From Ruminococcus_C sp963590855 (GTDB lineage: Bacteria; Bacillota; Clostridia; Oscillospirales; Ruminococcaceae), in assembly GCA_963590855.1 (NCBI GenBank), contig CAVAQT010000012.1:10105-74104 (forward strand): a stretch of 64,000 nucleotides of DNA, given 5' to 3'. The notes below the pieces were generated by a model. The model saw only the letters and a program-made list of their open reading frames with translations. It did not search any database and was not told where the DNA came from. The first letter of the stretch is position 1. Every line of letters begins with the position of its first letter. This document shows positions 61,111-64,000 of this stretch, piece after piece. A program made the translations under genes and the position numbers.

Positions 61111-62532
61111 CTATACCAATTTTAAAATATTGAGAAGCAGGATCCAGCTCATGCCGTAATAGGTCACAACTGCAACAAGATCGTTTACGGTTGTAATCAG
61201 CGGGCCGGAAGCCACTGCCGGATCGACTTTGATCTTCTTGAAAAACAGCGGGATCAGCGTACCGACTGCACTGGAAATCAGCATGGCAAGAATCAGAGAA
61301 ACGCCGATACAGCCGGAAATTGCAAAAGAAAACAGCATGGTTTTATGCTTAAACCACATAATATATATGCCAACCATAACAAAAGACAGGATGCCCAGAA
61401 TCAGACCGTTGAAAAATCCCACGCGCATTTCTTTTCCCACAAGCTTCAGCTTATTGCGGAATGTCAGGTTCTCATCCATCAGCACCCGAATGGTAACAGC
61501 CAGAGACTGTGTTCCCACGTTTCCGGACATATCCAGGATCAGGGACTGGAACGCCATAATCAGCGTCAGCTGTGCAACGACCTTCTCAAATGCGCCCACC
61601 ACAACAGATACCAAAAGCCCCAGGAGCAGCAGTGCAAAGAGCCATGGCAGTCGCTTGCACATACTCTGTTTCAGCGGCTCATTTAAATCTTCCTCAGCGG
61701 TCAGACCGGCAAGCTTTGCATAGTCCTCTCCCATTTCTTCATCTACCACATCGATCAGGCTTTGCGCTGTAATTACGCCTAACAGCTTGTTTTGATTATC
61801 CAACACCGGGATCAAGTCCTCTGAATAATCCTTGAGTTGTTCAATACACGCATCAATGGTCTCGCCGGCATAAACATAGGGAAACGAGGTCGCGATCAGG
61901 CTCTCCAACGGCACATAGCTCCTGGCAGTAATGAGTTCTTTCAGTTCGATGGCGCCGTAGAAATACCCCTGGTCATCTACCACGAAAAGGGTAGAGATAT
62001 TGTCATTTTCCTCTGCCTGTCTCACCAGTTCGTTCATGGCGTCTTTCACGGTGATATTTTCATGCAGTATGATACAATTTGTTGTCATTCTGCTGCCGAT
62101 CTCGTCCTCATCAAAAGAAGCGATCAGCTGAATTTCCTTTTTTATGTCCTCATCCAGCGCATCAACGATCAATTCACGCTTTTCTTTTCCGATGGTGTGA
62201 AGGATCTCCACTGCGGTGTCTGTTTCCAATTCTGAAATGATCTCACACGCTTTTTTCAGGGTAATTTCCCGCAGATATTCCCCTGCTGTTTCTTCTTCTA
62301 AATGAGAAAATGCTTCGGCAAGCATTTCGGCAGAACAGATCCGAAATATTTTCTTTCGCTCCGGTTCGTTCAGCTGTTCGATCACGTCTGCAAGATCGCT
62401 GCCGTGATAGTCCTCTAGCTGGTTCAGCATCGCCTTGGGCGAAATATTCTGTCGGATAATACCGATGATCTCGTTCTCATAATTGGGTTTTTCTGCTGTT
62501 TTTGCAGCAGCGCATACCATTGTCTTTTCCAT
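61111..62532 (-). CDS. mgtE: Magnesium transporter MgtE
   Basis: Mg2+ channel/transporter of 473 residues: an N-terminal helical MgtE_N domain (about 25-125), two CBS domains (about 135-260) that sense intracellular Mg2+, a connecting helix, and five transmembrane segments (about 300-470) with the conserved TVNDLVAVVTYYG end. AAAGGA lies 8 nt before the chosen ATG; another ATG three codons upstream overlaps that site. It is monocistronic behind a leader of about 300 nt. Confidence 0.95.
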   Translation of the reverse strand: MEKTMVCAAAKTAEKPNYENEIIGIIRQNISPKAMLNQLEDYHGSDLADVIEQLNEPERKKIFRICSAEMLAEAFSHLEEETAGEYLREITLKKACEIISELETDTAVEILHTIGKEKRELIVDALDEDIKKEIQLIASFDEDEIGSRMTTNCIILHENITVKDAMNELVRQAEENDNISTLFVVDDQGYFYGAIELKELITARSYVPLESLIATSFPYVYAGETIDACIEQLKDYSEDLIPVLDNQNKLLGVITAQSLIDVVDEEMGEDYAKLAGLTAEEDLNEPLKQSMCKRLPWLFALLLLGLLVSVVVGAFEKVVAQLTLIMAFQSLILDMSGNVGTQSLAVTIRVLMDENLTFRNKLKLVGKEMRVGFFNGLILGILSFVMVGIYIMWFKHKTMLFSFAISGCIGVSLILAMLISSAVGTLIPLFFKKIKVDPAVASGPLITTVNDLVAVVTYYGMSWILLLNILKLV

Positions 62533-62592
62533 TAGAACCATCCTTTACTTCTTTATTTTTTTGAAATATCGATAGTAAAGTCAAGATAACGC

Positions 62593-62625
62593 AAAAAAAT
62601 CCCTGCTGAGCCAGTCAGACAGGGA
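62593..62625 (-). terminator. Second tandem terminator in the mgtE leader
   Basis: Minus-strand CCCTG-CTGA / TCAG-CAGGG hairpin (one bulge, 5-nt loop) followed by TTTTTTT, 60 nt upstream of the mgtE ATG and in the mgtE direction. Confidence 0.8.
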
Positions 62626-62640
62626 AAACATCCGAACACA

Positions 62641-62733
62641 TCAAAAAAAGCAGCAGACAGGACAGTCTGTGCCGTTTTGCATATAAGAATGTCGTCTTTG
62701 TCCGCTTGACCTGCAACTATCTCCGTTTGCCAC
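62641..62733 (-). CDS. Putative 30-residue leader peptide of mgtE
   Basis: GTG start 7 nt after GCGAGGT, encoding a short peptide with six Arg/Lys-or-Cys-rich turns: it begins MANGDSCRSSGQRRHSYM and ends GTDCPVCCFF. Its last codons form the first terminator hairpin, the arrangement expected of translational attenuation. The same frame is open upstream to 62847 but without a ribosome site. No homologue recognised; it could be a chance frame. Confidence 0.4.
   Translation of the reverse strand: MANGDSCRSSGQRRHSYMQNGTDCPVCCFF
62643..62672 (-). terminator. First tandem terminator (attenuator) in the mgtE leader
   Basis: Minus-strand hairpin GCA-(bulge)-CAGAC / GTCTG-TGC with a 6-nt loop followed by TTTTTTT. 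It lies upstream of mgtE in the same direction, so mgtE expression needs read-through. Confidence 0.75.
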
Positions 62734-62824
62734 TTTTTTCACCTCGCATCTTTCTCGTAGAACACAATTTTTCCGTATGCCGACACGTCGCCCTTTCAAA
62801 TGGATTTTGTGCGGCATCGCATTT

Positions 62825-62853
62825 ATTTTAACACAGCAAAACGCCATTCATCT
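62825..62853 (-). promoter_or_regulatory. Weak candidate promoter of the mgtE leader
   Basis: Minus-strand TAAAAT as -10 with a poor -35 (TAGATG at 18 bp). If correct the leader starts near 62815. Confidence 0.3.
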
Positions 62854-62903
62854 ACCTCGATTCTGTAAAAAGAAGGTTATCAAAAGGTGAATTACAGAAA
62901 CGC

Positions 62904-62950
62904 AAAAACCGCTGTATGATGCCGCAAAACGGTCATACAGCGGTTTTTTT
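62904..62950. terminator. Terminator of the PIN-like gene, copy 2 of repeated hairpin
   Basis: Same stem as at 61044 (AAAAACCGCTGTATGA and complement), differing only in two or three loop bases, followed by T7 on the plus side and T5 on the minus side. It follows the leftward PIN-like gene by 26 nt. Confidence 0.85.
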
Positions 62951-62975
62951 GGAAGCTTGAAAAATGCGCTCGGTT

Positions 62976-63707
62976 TTATGCTTCTGCGACAAGCTGACGC
63001 AGTTCCCGGAAAGACGGTTTCAGCTTGTGGTACACTTCCTTGACCACATCACCGTCATGATAATAGCGGGAAAGCTGATTGTTCAGCGTCAGCAGATCCT
63101 CAGATGCCGTAAGAATGGCGCAGATGCGGTTGGTCGTCTGTTTGTCTGCGTCTCCCAAAAGCGCATTCACGCGGCTCTGGAGCGCCTTAGAGAACAACAC
63201 CGTGCCGCCGTTCTTCTTTCTGGATCTTGGGGCAGCGGTTTCTTCTGGTGAAGTCGCATCTGCCGTCGCTTCCTCTTCTGCAAGTACCTGTTCTGCATCC
63301 GCCTCGGGAACGCCGTTCAGCGCGTTCTCGATGGTGGTACAGATGGATAGCGAGCGGCTGCCCTCCTGCAGGTACTGTGCAAAGAATGTCAGATCCAGAT
63401 CGAAGTCCGTGTCCTTGCTGATGATATACAACGGCTCTTTCGGGCGGCTTCCCACCAGATAGCCGATGTACATGGACAGCTGGAGATCCAGGGCGTTCTT
63501 CACGGTATTTTTCCGGGTAGACAGCGCCGTGACCTCCATGAGCTTCAGCTTGGCGCGGCAGGAGATCAGCCGCTGGTGCAGTTCAAAAGTCAGTCCGCAG
63601 CGGTTCTGGGTGTAGAAGATCACCACCTCATCCCGCTGGGACAGCTGTTCCAGTCCGTTCAAGCCCTCAATGTAGACATTTTCATAGTCGATCAGATAAG
63701 TTGCCAT
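62976..63707 (-). CDS. PIN-like/NYN-type domain protein
   Basis: A 243-residue soluble protein. The N-terminal half looks like a PIN-like ribonuclease fold: YLIDYENVY with the first acidic residues, KNALDLQLSMYIGYLV, and IISKDTDFDLD near residue 98. An acidic, Ala/Glu/Thr-rich linker (about 135-165) joins a C-terminal helical domain. Probable nuclease or RNA-binding role, substrate unknown. AAAGGAGG precedes the ATG. Confidence 0.78.
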   Translation of the reverse strand: MATYLIDYENVYIEGLNGLEQLSQRDEVVIFYTQNRCGLTFELHQRLISCRAKLKLMEVTALSTRKNTVKNALDLQLSMYIGYLVGSRPKEPLYIISKDTDFDLDLTFFAQYLQEGSRSLSICTTIENALNGVPEADAEQVLAEEEATADATSPEETAAPRSRKKNGGTVLFSKALQSRVNALLGDADKQTTNRICAILTASEDLLTLNNQLSRYYHDGDVVKEVYHKLKPSFRELRQLVAEA

Positions 63708-63746
63708 GCGAGTTCCTCCTTTCTTTGAAAATAGAATGGTGCGATA

Positions 63747-63790
63747 AGAGCCTGCCCTGCATCTGTCAGCATCGACACAGGACAGGCTCT
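63747..63790. repeat. Long inverted repeat between tRNA-Cys and the PIN-like gene
   Basis: AGAGCCTG-x-CCTG and its complement (12 of 13 positions paired) around an 18-nt loop, without a T run on either side. It would be a stable structure in the 5' leader of the PIN-like gene; function unknown. Confidence 0.5.
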
Positions 63791-63833
63791 AAGCGGCCGG
63801 CAACAGGGAAAACAGCTTGTCTCCAGGAGATAT

Positions 63834-63861
63834 AAAAAAAGAGAACGCCCACTGCGTTCTC
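63834..63861 (-). terminator. Terminator of the tRNA-Gly/tRNA-Cys unit
   Basis: Minus-strand GAGAACGC / GCGTTCTC with a 5-nt loop followed by TTTTTTT, 7 nt downstream of the tRNA-Cys 3' end. Confidence 0.88.
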
Positions 63862-63867
63862 AACTCT

Positions 63868-63942
63868 TGGAGGCGCCATCCAGATTTGAACTGGAGAATC
63901 AGGGTGTTGCAGACCCTTGCCTTACCACTTGGCTATAGCGCC
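63868..63942 (-). tRNA. tRNA-Cys (GCA)
   Basis: A 75-nt cloverleaf with encoded CCA: acceptor GGCGCTA pairs with TGGCGCC, the anticodon stem AGGGT/ACCCT holds loop CTGCAAC (anticodon GCA), and the T arm has TTCAAAT. Three nt separate it from the upstream tRNA-Gly. Confidence 0.95.
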
Positions 63943-63945
63943 ATT

Positions 63946-64000
63946 TGGAGCGGATTACGAGGCTCGAACTCGCTACCTCCACCTTGGCAAGGTGGCGCTC
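63946..64000 (-). tRNA. tRNA-Gly (GCC), 5' part beyond the right edge
   Basis: The 3' 55 nt are present: anticodon stem CACCT/AGGTG with loop TGCCA (anticodon GCC), T arm GCGAG-TTCGAGC-CTCGT, acceptor 3' strand AATCCGC and TCCA. The D arm and 5' acceptor strand lie outside the window. Confidence 0.9.

Noticed and set aside
62533..62830. Calling the mgtE leader an M-box
   Set aside because: The characteristic conserved blocks could not be found by eye; needs a covariance search.
62734..62847. Upstream extension of the mgtE leader ORF to 68 residues
   Set aside because: No ribosome site at 62847 and the frame would begin inside or next to the promoter.

Overview
The window reads as chromosome of a Gram-positive anaerobe of the Ruminococcaceae, most likely a cellulosome-forming Ruminococcus (R. 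champanellensis or R. flavefaciens type). The clues are Firmicutes-type gene order throughout, a complete spoIIIA operon, strong TTGACA/TATAAT promoters, and four secreted proteins that end in dockerin domains, one of them a GH48 cellulase. No phage, insertion sequence, CRISPR array or rRNA was found. The species guess comes from memory of families, not from a search.

Layout. 1-10.8 kb (minus strand): the conserved nusB / TsaD-like / xseA / xseB / ispA / dxs / tlyA / nadK / argR / recN cluster, followed by recQ, which runs off the left edge. 11-15.9 kb (minus): spoIIIAA to spoIIIAH, all eight genes of the forespore-mother cell channel. 16.0-17.4 kb: a small accessory patch with an acetyltransferase, two tiny proteins and one strikingly AT-rich gene. 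17.5-30.7 kb (minus): the yicC-gmk-rpoZ-priA-def-fmt-yugP-rsmB-rlmN-prpC-prkC-rsgA-thiN cluster, combining translation start, rRNA modification, replication restart and the PASTA kinase/phosphatase pair. 30.9-52.3 kb: the accessory region. It has a GH48 cellulase with dockerin, a GldA/GldF/GldG-like ABC system with a DUF4340 protein, a D,D-carboxypeptidase, a VanY-like protein that has lost catalytic residues, a 2001-residue leucine-rich-repeat protein with dockerin, a BspA-type LRR protein with dockerin, and a transglutaminase-like/LRR/dockerin protein. 52.7-54.1 kb: an AspT/YidE-family transporter behind a structured leader. 54.3 kb: rpmB. 54.8-61.0 kb (plus): an operon of site-2 protease, scpA, scpB, DUF2953, gerW, a DacF-type carboxypeptidase, rluB and metA. 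61.1-62.9 kb: mgtE with a long leader containing a small ORF and two tandem terminators. 63-64 kb: a PIN-like protein, tRNA-Cys and a partial tRNA-Gly.

How it fits together. The housekeeping blocks are tightly packed, with many ATGA stop/start overlaps, so they are probably co-transcribed and translationally coupled. In the accessory region the four dockerin genes each stand alone or nearly so. Each has its own near-consensus sigma-A-type promoter (17-18 bp spacer), a signal peptide and usually a Thr-rich linker before the dockerin. This fits proteins exported and docked onto a cell-surface scaffold, three of them not glycoside hydrolases. The best candidates for undescribed biology are these non-catalytic or peptide-modifying dockerin proteins, the inactive VanY-like protein, and the two leader RNAs at about 52.7 kb and 62.6-62.8 kb.
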